64,000 nucleotides of DNA from Caldicellulosiruptoraceae bacterium PP1 (GCA_041320695.1 JBGGOQ010000002.1:333618-397617); one strand, 5' to 3'. Shown: positions 26,786-35,887, numbered from the stretch's first letter. The notes: a model not told the origin generated them from the letters alone. Numbers and translations: made by a program.

Positions 26786-29700
26786 AGATTTTAAAAAAAG
26801 CACTTTTAATAAACTGGCATTATTACTGGAATGAGCTTATAGAATTTGATACAATAAATTTTTTAACTGGGAAAAATGCCTCAGGGAAATCTACTTTAAT
26901 TGATGCACTTCAACTACTATTATTAGGAGATACCAGTGGCTATTTTTTCAACAAGGCTGCAAATGACAAATCTCAAAGAACACTCAAAGGCTATTTAAAA
27001 GGTGAGATTGGTGATGATGGAGATATAGGCTATAAATATTTAAGAGAAGGAAGATTTACAAGTTACATAGCTTGTGAATTCTTTGATTATACCAAAAAAT
27101 CAAGCTTTACTCTTGGTGTTGTTTTTGATTGTTTTGACGATGAAACATATGACCATAAATTTTTTATTTTAGATGATATTATTCCTGATAATAGATTTAT
27201 TATAAATAAAATCCCAATGTCTATAAAAGATTTGCGAACTTATCTTTCCAAAACATATAAAAAACATAAATTTAACTTTTTTGATAGCAATCGCTCTTAC
27301 CAAGAAGCCTTAAAAGGCAAGCTTGGCGGGCTTAAAAATAAATACTTTAGTCTTTTTAAAAAGGCTGTTTCATTTACCCCAATTACAGATATTGAAAAAT
27401 TTATTACAGAATATGTATGCGATGTAAAAAGCAATATCAATATTGAGCCTATGCAAGAAAATATAAGGTATTATAAACGGTTAGAACTTGATGCAGATAT
27501 GATTGAAAAAAAGATTGAGCTTTTAGAAGATATTAGTAATATTTACTCACAATTTTTAGAAGATAAAGAAAGGTATGATTTATATAGCTATATTATTGAA
27601 AGAGCAAAAAAAGAGGCACTTGTTGTTAAATTAAGACAATATAATGAAGATATTAAGACTATGCAGGACAATATTGATAGACTAAAAGCTGAACAAGAGC
27701 TTCTTCAAAATGAGATAAAAAAACTAAAACAAGAAGAGGAAAGTTTAATTATTACAAAAAATTCATCAGATATAGGTAAAAGATTTAATGAAATCCAAAA
27801 GGAAAAAGAAGATATAGAAAGTAAAATAAATGACCTTAATAAAAGTTTAAGCAAAACAATAAATAATATTAAAGATTATGCTTTAAAATGGCAAGATAAA
27901 GCTGTAAAAATACAAAAAAGCTTTCATAAAGATATAAAGGATTTTTTAAATAAATACTATATTGCTAATATTACGGATAATATAGTTGAAAGCTCAAATA
28001 TTGTTATTTCTATATCAAATGATTTATTAAAATCTAATATTGAAAAATTGAAATTGCTTGGAATTGATTATTTTGAAAGTGTTAGAGAAAGTATAAGTAG
28101 CTTTAAGGAACTTTCAAATAAGCTTTATTACGAGATTTCTAATCTAATAGAACAAAATAGAAAAAGTCTTGAGATTATTAATGAGGAGATTGAAAATCTA
28201 AAAAAAGGAATAAAGCCTTATGATAAAAAGCTTTTGGATTTAAAGAATGAAATAAAGCAAAGATTATCCCAAAAATACATGAAAGATATAGAAGTTCATA
28301 TCTTGGCAGATTTACTTGAAATTAAAGATGAAAAATGGAAAAATGCAATTGAGGCTTATCTTCATACACAGAAGTTTTATCTTATTGTTGAACCAGAGTA
28401 TTTTTTAGATGCTCTTAAGATTTATGACCATTTAAAAAATCAAAAAGGCTATTATGATATTGGTTTGGTTGATACTGGTAAAATCTTAGAAAAAAAGCCT
28501 AAATTTGAACCAAACAGTTTAGCACAAGAAGTTGTAACAGACAACATATATGCAAGATACTATATAAATTATATTTTAGGTAGAGTGATAAAATGTGATA
28601 AGGTTGAGGATTTAAGAAAGTTTGAAATAGCTATTACAGATAGCTGTATGTTATACCAAAACTATGTAGCAAGGCAGTTAAATCCTGAAAGATGGAAAAG
28701 TCCATATATAGGCAAGAAATCCATTGAAGAACAAATAAATAGAAAGACAATAGAAAAACAAGAGTTAACAGTTAACAAAAGAAATTTTGAATATATTTTT
28801 GATATAGTAAAAAATATATGGAACTTTGATGTTATTAATAAAAATGAGATTGAAGATATTGTAACCAATTTATCTAATTATGATTTGATTATTAATTTAA
28901 AAGCTAAACTTAAAGACTTAGATGGTGAGCTAAATACGCTTGATCTTTCTTGGCTTATACAGTTAGATGAAAAGATAAAAGAGATAAAAAAATTTATACA
29001 GGAAAAAGAAAAATCTGAAAGAGAAAAAAGTAATAAAATAGTTGAGCTTAATACAACAATTAATGCTATTAGGCAAAAAGACATACCAGAGTTAGAAGGC
29101 AAAATTATGGAACATTCTCAAGCAATTTTAGAAAGATATACAAAAGAGTTTATTCAAGATAAAGGTGAACCAAGATTTTTAAAAGAACTTAATGAAAAAC
29201 TAAATCCATCTGATGTTGAAAGAAGCTATTCAACACAATTAGGAAAATCAAGAAATCAAAAGGAAAATAGATGGAATCAACTTGTAAGTAGAAGAGCTGA
29301 ATATAATAGAGACTATAAAATGTCTTATGATATTAATAATATTAAAAATGATCAGTATGAAAAGGAACTAAAAGAGCTCAAAGAGATAAAACTTCCCGAA
29401 TACAAAGAAAAGATAAATGATGCAAGAATTAAGGCTTTTGAACAATTTAGAGATGATTTTCTTGCAAAACTTAAATCAAGTATTGAAACTGTTTATGAAC
29501 AGATAGATGAGCTAAATTTAGCCCTAAAAGAAAGTAATTTTGGTGATGATAGGTATAGATTTGTTGTTAGTCCTAAATCAGAATACAAAAAATACTATGA
29601 AATGATTACAGATCCATTATTACTTGATGGATACAACAATATTTCTGCAGAAGTATTTAGACAAAAACACAAGGAAGCAATTGATGAACTTTTTATGCTA

Positions 29701-30210
29701 ATTACTTTAGATGATGCTGAGAGCAGTGCTGATAAAAGGGCTGAGATAGAGAAAAATATCAAAAGATATACCGACTACAGAACCTATCTTAACTTTGATT
29801 TAGAGGTTATTGATGCAGAAGATAGAAAGCAAAGGCTTTCGAAAACTCTACACAAAAAATCAGGTGGTGAAACACAAACACCTTTTTATATATCTGTTTT
29901 AGCTTCCTTTGCACAGCTTTATAGGGTAAAGGATAGAAATGCTTCAAACACATCAAGACTTATAATATTTGATGAGGCGTTTAATAAAATGGACAGCGAA
30001 AGGATTAGAGAAAGTATAAAGCTTTTAAGAAAGTTTAAACTACAGGCAATAATCTCAGCTCCACCAGAAAAAATTGCTGATATAGCTACATTAGTTGATA
30101 GAAACCTATGTGTTATAAGAAATGCTAACGCAACAATTGTAAGAGCTTTTGATGCAAGAAAATTAGATGAGGATGAGATAGATGGATTACAAGAATCTGT
30201 TATTAAATAG
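26782..30210 (+). CDS. jetC: Wadjet protein JetC (SMC-like ATPase)
   Basis: The motor subunit, 1142 residues. Walker A is GKNASGKST (residues 30-38). Two long coiled-coil arms (about 230-480 and 640-880) flank a hinge-like middle. The signature region KSGGETQTPF lies near 1027 and Walker B LIIFDEAFNKMD has Asp1064-Glu1065. These are the MukB/SbcC-like features of JetC, which in studied Wadjet systems extrudes DNA loops and lets JetD cut small circular DNA. Start overlaps jetB, end overlaps jetD by 29 bases. No frameshift or missing ATPase residue is seen, so it looks functional. Confidence 0.9.
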   Translation: MKILKKALLINWHYYWNELIEFDTINFLTGKNASGKSTLIDALQLLLLGDTSGYFFNKAANDKSQRTLKGYLKGEIGDDGDIGYKYLREGRFTSYIACEFFDYTKKSSFTLGVVFDCFDDETYDHKFFILDDIIPDNRFIINKIPMSIKDLRTYLSKTYKKHKFNFFDSNRSYQEALKGKLGGLKNKYFSLFKKAVSFTPITDIEKFITEYVCDVKSNINIEPMQENIRYYKRLELDADMIEKKIELLEDISNIYSQFLEDKERYDLYSYIIERAKKEALVVKLRQYNEDIKTMQDNIDRLKAEQELLQNEIKKLKQEEESLIITKNSSDIGKRFNEIQKEKEDIESKINDLNKSLSKTINNIKDYALKWQDKAVKIQKSFHKDIKDFLNKYYIANITDNIVESSNIVISISNDLLKSNIEKLKLLGIDYFESVRESISSFKELSNKLYYEISNLIEQNRKSLEIINEEIENLKKGIKPYDKKLLDLKNEIKQRLSQKYMKDIEVHILADLLEIKDEKWKNAIEAYLHTQKFYLIVEPEYFLDALKIYDHLKNQKGYYDIGLVDTGKILEKKPKFEPNSLAQEVVTDNIYARYYINYILGRVIKCDKVEDLRKFEIAITDSCMLYQNYVARQLNPERWKSPYIGKKSIEEQINRKTIEKQELTVNKRNFEYIFDIVKNIWNFDVINKNEIEDIVTNLSNYDLIINLKAKLKDLDGELNTLDLSWLIQLDEKIKEIKKFIQEKEKSEREKSNKIVELNTTINAIRQKDIPELEGKIMEHSQAILERYTKEFIQDKGEPRFLKELNEKLNPSDVERSYSTQLGKSRNQKENRWNQLVSRRAEYNRDYKMSYDINNIKNDQYEKELKELKEIKLPEYKEKINDARIKAFEQFRDDFLAKLKSSIETVYEQIDELNLALKESNFGDDRYRFVVSPKSEYKKYYEMITDPLLLDGYNNISAEVFRQKHKEAIDELFMLITLDDAESSADKRAEIEKNIKRYTDYRTYLNFDLEVIDAEDRKQRLSKTLHKKSGGETQTPFYISVLASFAQLYRVKDRNASNTSRLIIFDEAFNKMDSERIRESIKLLRKFKLQAIISAPPEKIADIATLVDRNLCVIRNANATIVRAFDARKLDEDEIDGLQESVIK

Positions 30211-31444
30211 GCTACTTGATAAGTATGAAAAAAGTAAATCTTACATTGATGGTGTTAGCAACAGAAGAATACTTATTAATATGCTATCTAAAGATTTTTT
30301 GGAGTATGATATTGAAAAACCAGAAATTAAAGAACTTATTAATTCTATAATATTTGAACTGAAGGATATAGGATGTATAGACTTTGAATGGAAAAGGTTT
30401 GAGAAAGGGAATATTATCGAAAAAGTATGGCTAAATTTAGAGAACATCAAGTTAGCTTATGAAATAACTAAAAGACAGCCTAAAAGGGATAAAATTGAAA
30501 ATATTTTGGAACTTCTTGAAGGTTTTTTAAATGAAGTACAAGAAGAAAAAGTACCAGAATTTATAAAAAACTATATAAGTGAAACCTATAATTATATAAA
30601 AACAAAAAAGAAAACAGGCGTATTTATTCCTGAGGATATTAACCAAATTCAAGCATTACTTAAGGCATTAAAAGAGATTTGCAATAATAAAGAACAAGAA
30701 AATTTAGAGAGAGTTTTTAGCATAAAACTTTATGGTGATTCTAAATATTTTGAGAGGAATATTAAAAAAAGGCTTATTGATATTATAAAGAAATATGCAC
30801 TTGATGAATTTGTTGATGAAATAGATAAACCCTCTGATGATGAGATTTTATCTATAGTTGGTATAGTTAAAAATCCAGAAGAAATAAGCTTTTGTGGGAA
30901 TATTGGGCTTAAAATAAGAGATACTTTAGTTGATTTTTCTGTTTTTAAAGATGGTATTTCAATAAACTCTAAAACAGTTAAAGATATAAATGGTATTGAG
31001 TTTTATGGCATTAATAAAGTCCTTTTTATAGAGAATAAGACAAATTATTATAATTATATCCTAAAAAATAAAAAAGATGATGAAATAATTATCTATCATG
31101 GAGGCTTTTATAGCCCAACAAAAGAGACTTTTTTCACGAAACTCTATAACTACTCTAAAGATAAAAATATTGAGTATTTACATTGGTCTGATATAGATAT
31201 AGGTGGTTTTAGAATATTTGTTAGACTTAAGAAAAATATAATTCCTTCTCTTAAGCCATATATGATGGATGAAAAGACATTTATTGAAAATAAAAAGTAT
31301 TGGATGACATTTGATAAAAGATATGAAGAGAGCTTAATGAAACTACTTAAAAATCCTGATTATGAATTATTTTATGGATTGATAAATTTAATGCTACAAA
31401 ATAAAGCTCGTTTAGAACAGGAAGCATATTTGGTGAGTTGGTAA
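30182..31444 (+). CDS. jetD: Wadjet nuclease JetD (toprim, DUF3322/DUF2220)
   Basis: The 420-residue nuclease subunit. An N-terminal helical part is followed by a TOPRIM-like domain with the acidic motifs VLFIENKTNYY and HWSDIDIGGF, related to topoisomerase VI subunit A, and the C-terminal ARLEQEA element of the family. JetD cleaves the circular DNA trapped by JetABC. ATG at 30182 is inside the end of jetC (29-base overlap). The catalytic acids appear intact. Confidence 0.88.
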   Translation: MDYKNLLLNRLLDKYEKSKSYIDGVSNRRILINMLSKDFLEYDIEKPEIKELINSIIFELKDIGCIDFEWKRFEKGNIIEKVWLNLENIKLAYEITKRQPKRDKIENILELLEGFLNEVQEEKVPEFIKNYISETYNYIKTKKKTGVFIPEDINQIQALLKALKEICNNKEQENLERVFSIKLYGDSKYFERNIKKRLIDIIKKYALDEFVDEIDKPSDDEILSIVGIVKNPEEISFCGNIGLKIRDTLVDFSVFKDGISINSKTVKDINGIEFYGINKVLFIENKTNYYNYILKNKKDDEIIIYHGGFYSPTKETFFTKLYNYSKDKNIEYLHWSDIDIGGFRIFVRLKKNIIPSLKPYMMDEKTFIENKKYWMTFDKRYEESLMKLLKNPDYELFYGLINLMLQNKARLEQEAYLVSW

Positions 31445-31458
31445 TTATTAATAATTTT

Positions 31459-31486
31459 AATAGCTGGATTTTATAATCCAGCTATT
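31459..31486. terminator. Bidirectional terminator after jetD
   Basis: Perfect 12-base stem (31459-31470 with 31475-31486) with a four-base loop and A/T-rich flanks, between jetD and the opposing SNF2 remnant. Confidence 0.7.
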
Positions 31487-32428
31487 AATTCCATTAATTC
31501 CTTTTGGTTTATTTTTGATAAAAATGTTTGGTTAGGTTTTATTACTGCATCAAATAAGTCTTTCTTTTTTTGTTGCAGTTCAAAAATCTTTTCTTCAATT
31601 GTACCTTTTGTAATAAGCTTAAAAACCTGAACAGCTTTGTTTTGCCCAATTCTATAAACTCTATCAGTTGCCTGTCCTTCAACAGCGGGATTCCACCAAG
31701 GGTCATAATGTATTACAACATCAGCACCAGTAAGATTTAGCCCAAATCCCCCTGCTTTTAATGATATTAAAAATACATGTCCTTCACCACTATTAAATCT
31801 ATTTATCATATCCATTCTGTCTTTTGATTTTGTTGAACCATCAAGATAAAAACAATTTATTGACATATTTTCAAGCCTTGATCTTATAATAGAAAGCATT
31901 TCAGTCCACTGTGAAAAAATAAGTATTCTGTGCCCGCTTTCTATAGAAGCCGAAACCAATTCTTCGAGTAGTTCAAGCTTTCCAGAATTTTTATTATAAT
32001 CTTCTAAAAATAGTGAGGGATGACAGCATATTTGTCTTAGTCTAGTTAGTATTGATAATATTTTTATTTGACTTTTCTCAAAACCATTTTCCAAAATTTC
32101 TTTTTCTATCTCTTGTTTTGCTTTTATCAGATAAGAATTATATATATTTTCTTGTTCACTTGTCATTTCAACTGTAATCTTACTTTCAATCTTTTCAGGA
32201 AGTTCATCTAAAACTTCTGATTTTAACCTTCTTAATATAAGGTAGTCCATTTATAGTAAAGTTATAAATTTTATCATCATCATATAGATAAAATTTATTT
32301 TTTCCTTCTTTTTTAAATTGGAAAGATATAAAAATTTCCTCAATTTGTTTTTGTTTAATTAAATCTTTTGGAATAATTTTATTTAAATTATGGTTAGATT
32401 TTGGTTTATCATAATCAAATTCTATCTT
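31471..32428 (-). pseudogene. SNF2-family helicase with internal deletion
   Basis: On the minus strand, 32428 to about 32240 encodes the end of a SNF2_assoc-like domain (KIEFDYDKPKSNHNLNK, FYLYDDDKIYNFTINGLP). It then jumps out of frame directly into LILRRLKSEVLDELPEKIE, the start of the helicase C-terminal lobe. That lobe is complete to the stop at 31471 and has LDGSTKSKDR, SLKAGGFGLNL and TDRVYRIGQ. The Walker A/DEAH lobe, roughly 400 residues, is gone. The upstream end is fused to an AbiEi fragment near 32430. It cannot be an active translocase. Confidence 0.85.
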
Positions 32429-32948
32429 AATTGAAAATAAGAAAATTATTGATAGGTTGAAAGAAGGTATATATATTAATCCTTTCACCAATCCTACGTT
32501 AGAAGAATGTGCAACAATATTGTATCCACCATCTTATTTATCTTTAGAAAAGGCACTTAATAATCACAATGTTCTTCCTCAGGCGTGCTATACAATGACT
32601 TTTGTAACTACAAGGAATGATTACAATACATCAATTCGTGAAGTAGCTATTGAATACAACCATATACCACAAGAATTATTCTTTGGTTATAGCTTTGATA
32701 GGTTTACAAATTCTTATATAGCAAGTCCAGAGAAAGCATATGTAGACTGGTTATATGTAAGAGGCATTAAAGATAAAATAGGAGAATACCAATTATTATC
32801 AATGCCAGATGAAATGGAATTAATAGAACTGGATGTTAATAAAATTGAACAAATAATCAAAGATATAAAAAATATTGAAATAGCAAGTGATGTAAATATG
32901 CTATACTCAAAAGTAAGAAAAGAACTATGGCATAAATTTAGTCAATAA
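32415..32948 (+). pseudogene. Truncated AbiEi-family antitoxin
   Basis: The readable part begins directly after TAA at 32412-32414 and gives RLKEGIYINPFTNPTLEECA and then TILYPPSYLSLEKALNNH, FFGYSF and IASPEKAYVDWLY. These are hallmarks of type IV AbiEi antitoxins. The N-terminal winged helix (about 50 residues) is missing and no ribosome site precedes the TTG at 32457. The partner AbiEii nucleotidyltransferase toxin is absent. The 5' break coincides with the SNF2 remnant break, so one recombination or deletion probably joined the two. Confidence 0.75.
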
Positions 32949-32953
32949 TCATA

Positions 32954-32977
32954 GGCAGGAGAAGTCCTGTCTTTTTT
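32954..32977 (+). terminator. Intrinsic terminator after AbiEi remnant
   Basis: Seven-base stem (32954-32960 with 32965-32971) and six T residues, a few bases after the stop. Confidence 0.75.
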
Positions 32978-33027
32978 ATATACAATTCAAATATTGCCTT
33001 CAAATGATGGCAAAAATAAAAAATAAG

Positions 33028-33036
33028 TGGTATAAT
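33028..33036 (+). promoter_or_regulatory. Extended -10 promoter of the MqsR-like TA operon
   Basis: TGGTATAAT, an extended -10 box, 48 bases before the probable toxin start. No clear -35 box. Confidence 0.55.
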
Positions 33037-33083
33037 ATAAATAAAGAATAATATTATTAATCTGACGAAAGAAGGGGGTTAAA

Positions 33084-33416
33084 ATACAACCGATAAAAGA
33101 TAAAATAATAAGACAATATTTATTAGATATTAAGAAGCTAATATCAGTAGGGAAATTCCGTTTTGTTAATAGGGATAAAAATATTAGGTTCATGCGAGAG
33201 CATGGTTTATTAATAGAAGATATAAAAGAGATACTTTTGCAGTTAGAACCAAAAGACTACATAAAAGGACCAGAAAAAGATTATAACGAAAAATACAAAG
33301 GCGATATATGGGTATTCAAGAACAATTCTTATTTGGAAGTAACAATATACATTAAGATTAGACATGACCCACCTAATGAGGTTGTATGTATTTCATTTCA
33401 TGAAGATGAAGAATAA
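33084..33416 (+). CDS. MqsR-like mRNA-interferase toxin with apparent ATA start
   Basis: The frame open from 33066 encodes an MqsR-like fold: LLDIKKLISVGKFRFVNRDK, then EVTIYIKIRH and VVCISFHEDE, matching E. coli MqsR around VKKLVNAGQ, VYLKITV and LIVSFKEK. MqsR cleaves mRNA on ribosomes or free. No ATG, GTG or TTG exists upstream of ATG 33192, which would remove about a third of the protein and has no ribosome site. GAAGGGGG at 33071-33078 is correctly spaced for ATA at 33084, so I propose a non-standard or mutated start (110 aa). An MqsA-type antitoxin follows 23 bases later. Confidence 0.7.
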   Translation: MQPIKDKIIRQYLLDIKKLISVGKFRFVNRDKNIRFMREHGLLIEDIKEILLQLEPKDYIKGPEKDYNEKYKGDIWVFKNNSYLEVTIYIKIRHDPPNEVVCISFHEDEE

Positions 33417-33439
33417 TTTGAAATTGTGAGGTGAATAAC

Positions 33440-34447
33440 GTGAACAAAGCGTATTGTCCAAGTTGCAATGAATATGTTGAATATTCAATAAGGCAAAATA
33501 TAATTAAGGAATATAAAGGTAAAGAAGTGAATGTCATTGAGAATATTGCTCAATGTAAGAAATGTGGAACAGATATATTTGTTAATGAAATTGAGGAAGA
33601 AAATCTAAAAAGATTATATTCAAAATATAGGAAAGTTGCAGAATTGATTACTCCAGAAGAAATAATGAAATTAAGAAAGAAGTATAATTTATCGCAAAGG
33701 GAACTTGGAGAGATACTTGGTTGGGGGAAGATGACTGTAAATAGATATGAAAGAGGCTCTTTACCTTCACAGAGTCATAGCGATTATTTAAAGCTGATGA
33801 TAAAGAACGAAGAAATATTTAAAGAAAAGGTTGATGAAGCATTTATAAATAAGAGAATAAGAGAAAAAACATATCAAAAAATTGCGAATAAATTTTCTGA
33901 TACAATAGCAAAAATGAAAAGAAAAATTTTAAATAAGAGTTTGACACATGAAGAAAGTATATATAATGGATTTAGAAAGTTTGATTTTGATAAATTAGAA
34001 AATCTAATAAGCTATATTGCTGATAAAGTAGATAATTTATATCAAACAAGTTTAAATAAAATATTATTTTATATCGACTTTACTTATTTTAAAAGATATT
34101 TGCGTTCAATAACAGGGTTAAGATATATGAAGTATGAACATGGTCCAGTAATTGAGAATTTTATGTATAGAGATATAATAGATTATCCAAGCGAAAAATA
34201 TACTGTAATTGAAAAAGAAACTTCAGAAGGAGCAACGATAATAATAATAAAAAGCAACAAAAATTACGATTTAACTATATTTTCTAAAAATGAATTAGAA
34301 GTTATTAACAATGTTATAAATAAGCTAAAAAACGAAACATGTAATTCATTATCAAAATTATCACATCAAGAAAAAGCATGGATTGAAATACCTATAAAAT
34401 CACTAATAACATACGAATATGCTAATGATATTAGACTTTTTATATAA
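33440..34447 (+). CDS. MqsA-type antitoxin with C-terminal Panacea (DUF4065) domain
   Basis: A 335-residue fusion. An N-terminal zinc-binding part (AYCPSCNEY and CKKCGTD, about residues 3-50) is followed by an HTH (LSQRELGEILGWGKMTVNRY, about 75-95) as in MqsA. The C-terminal 170 residues match the Panacea/SocA domain (KILFYIDFTYFKRYLRSITG and MKYEHGPVIENF). Panacea domains are interchangeable antitoxin modules in toxin-antitoxin pairs. I chose GTG at 33440 because GAGGTGA at 33428-33434 is its ribosome site. It presumably represses the operon and neutralises the upstream MqsR-like toxin. Confidence 0.85.
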   Translation: MNKAYCPSCNEYVEYSIRQNIIKEYKGKEVNVIENIAQCKKCGTDIFVNEIEEENLKRLYSKYRKVAELITPEEIMKLRKKYNLSQRELGEILGWGKMTVNRYERGSLPSQSHSDYLKLMIKNEEIFKEKVDEAFINKRIREKTYQKIANKFSDTIAKMKRKILNKSLTHEESIYNGFRKFDFDKLENLISYIADKVDNLYQTSLNKILFYIDFTYFKRYLRSITGLRYMKYEHGPVIENFMYRDIIDYPSEKYTVIEKETSEGATIIIIKSNKNYDLTIFSKNELEVINNVINKLKNETCNSLSKLSHQEKAWIEIPIKSLITYEYANDIRLFI

Positions 34448-34465
34448 AACAAGGAGAGATAATAA

Positions 34466-34696
34466 ATGAAGTGTGTTTTGTGTAAAGCAAGTCTAAAACA
34501 AGGAGAAGTAAATCATATTATTGACATTAATAATAAAATAATAATAATTAAAAATGTTCCTGCACTTGTATGTCAACAATGCGGTGAGTATTTTATTGAT
34601 AATGAAATAGCTTTAAAACTTGAAAAAATAGTAGACGAACTATTAAAAAACAAGACAGAAATAGTTATTGCAAACTATGCAGATATAGCAGCGTAA
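34466..34696 (+). CDS. YgiT-type zinc-finger protein
   Basis: A 76-residue protein with two CxxC pairs (MKCVLCKASL and LVCQQCGEYF) and a helical tail (ALKLEKIVDELL), the YgiT/MqsA N-terminal zinc-finger family. Such proteins are usually the antitoxin of a DUF4258-type toxin encoded just upstream. Here no such toxin is present; the upstream gene is the MqsA-Panacea antitoxin 18 bases away. It may be an orphan antitoxin. ATG at 34466 follows AAGGAGAG. Confidence 0.75.
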   Translation: MKCVLCKASLKQGEVNHIIDINNKIIIIKNVPALVCQQCGEYFIDNEIALKLEKIVDELLKNKTEIVIANYADIAA

Positions 34697-34719
34697 ATAA
34701 TAATAGGTGGTATGTTCAA

Positions 34720-34965
34720 ATGGGTGAGTTTGTATCAAACGTAGGGAAAATATTAGACGAAACAATTGCAAGACAATATAATAGCGGAATACAACAAGGA
34801 ATACAGCAAGGGATACAACAAGGAATACAACAAGGAAAACTTGAAGCCAAGATTGAATTAGCAAAGAAATTAATCAAAAAAGGCTTTAATGATGAAGAAA
34901 TTGCAGAACTCACAGAAATAGAAGTAGAAAAGGTTAAAGAGATAAGAAATTCTAATATAAATTAG
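34720..34965 (+). CDS. C-terminal tail of an Rpn-type nuclease, possibly remnant
   Basis: This 81-residue frame has four GIQQ units (residues about 23-38) followed by KLEAKIELAKKLIKKGFN and a short helix. That is exactly the C-terminal region of Rpn/transposase_31 PD-(D/E)XK proteins. The nuclease domain of 200 or more residues is missing. It has an ATG and a moderate ribosome site (TAGGTGGT), so it could still be translated as a small internal-product-like protein, as known for some rpn genes. More likely it is a leftover. Confidence 0.5.
   Translation: MGEFVSNVGKILDETIARQYNSGIQQGIQQGIQQGIQQGKLEAKIELAKKLIKKGFNDEEIAELTEIEVEKVKEIRNSNIN
34786..34833 (+). repeat. Four 12-base coding repeats (GIQQ)
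   Basis: Four tandem near-identical 12-base units of type GGAATACAACAA encode GIQQ. Such repeats in Rpn genes can change number by slippage without frameshift. Confidence 0.85.
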
Positions 34966-34980
34966 AAAATTAAAGAAAGT

Positions 34981-35019
34981 TAACCACAGTGAGATAAAAC
35001 TCATTGTGGTTATTTTTTT
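34981..35019 (+). terminator. Intrinsic terminator ending the TA block
   Basis: Thirteen-base stem (34981-34993 with 35000-35012, one G-T pair) followed by seven T residues. Confidence 0.9.
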
Positions 35020-35218
35020 ATATAATTATATTGTAATTATAAAATGTAAACATAGTGAACCATATATAAAAACTAAAATAATAAGTAAACCTAAAAAAAG
35101 TATAAAAGAAATGGAAGTGGTATATGGTAAAATATAATTAGAAAGTAAACAAAAAAATATAAACTACCATAACAAACTTAAAAATCATGGTAAAACAATA
35201 ATAAGGAGGTTGATACAG

Positions 35219-35887
35219 ATGAAAAAACTAATATCACTAATTTTAGTTTTAACAATGTTTTTATCAATGACAGCACAAGCAGGGACAATAACAAAGGCAA
35301 TAACAACAGTTACAAACAAGATAGAGTATATAACAGCAAAAGAGTTTGTAACATCACTAATGTTAGGTGCAGGAGTAAAACCAGATAAGCCTCTTGACTA
35401 CCCAAGCAGGCTTTAAGTCAGTAGCAAATGGATACTTCTATGCAACCCAAACAAATGGGGTATGGCATTTAGCAACAAGCGGGACAAGTGGAGCAACAAG
35501 GGGATATTTCAGATACCTTGGCTATGATGTCAATGGCAATGTAATATCAGACCAACAATTCCCAGCAGATTTAGAAGGCGGATATATCCCTGTAACAGCA
35601 AGCACACAGCTTGTGAGCAATCCATGGAACAACGCAACAGCAAAACAGATATGCAGTGTTGCTAATGGGTATAATAAGCCAGATAGCTAATATATGACCA
35701 AGCATATCAAAATAAAGATAGCTTGAGAGATGAAAAAGGAAACTCATTAGAACAAGCATTATCGACAATATATAAAACAGAAACAGAAGCAAAAGCAGAT
35801 TTTTCTAGTTCAGCAATGATACTAAACCAAGCAGAAAAATATGGAAAGAAGGAGTATATATGGATTATATTATTGCCGTTGATATAG
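35219..35887 (+). pseudogene. Broken gene for an exported protein
   Basis: AAGGAGGT and ATG at 35219 begin a good signal peptide (MKKLISLILVLTMFLSM, then TAQAG) and a KEFVTSLMLGAGVK segment. This frame stops at 35416. A shifted frame from about 35394 reads GFKSVANGYFYATQTNGVWH and RYLGYDVNGNVISDQQF until 35690. A third piece reads DQAYQNKDSLRDEKGNSLEQ and AKADFSSSAMILNQAEKYG and ends at 35887 inside the gluconokinase gene. The protein was probably an exported surface protein. Two frameshifts, and probably a deletion near 35395, have inactivated it. Confidence 0.7.

Noticed and set aside
24730..31444. Housekeeping MukBEF or SMC-ScpAB condensin
   Set aside because: The fourth gene is a toprim JetD nuclease and the first two match JetA/JetB, so Wadjet fits better.
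32457..33416. AbiEi remnant and MqsR-like gene as one toxin-antitoxin pair
   Set aside because: A terminator at 32954-32977 and a new promoter separate them, and the MqsR-like gene has its own antitoxin downstream.
34786..34833. Possible short CRISPR-like or intergenic repeat array
   Set aside because: Units are 12 bases, contiguous and in frame, encoding GIQQ in an Rpn-type tail; there are no spacers.
34643..34913. Minus-strand frames rich in CCIP-type repeats
   Set aside because: They are the antisense of the GIQQ repeat and have no ribosome site.
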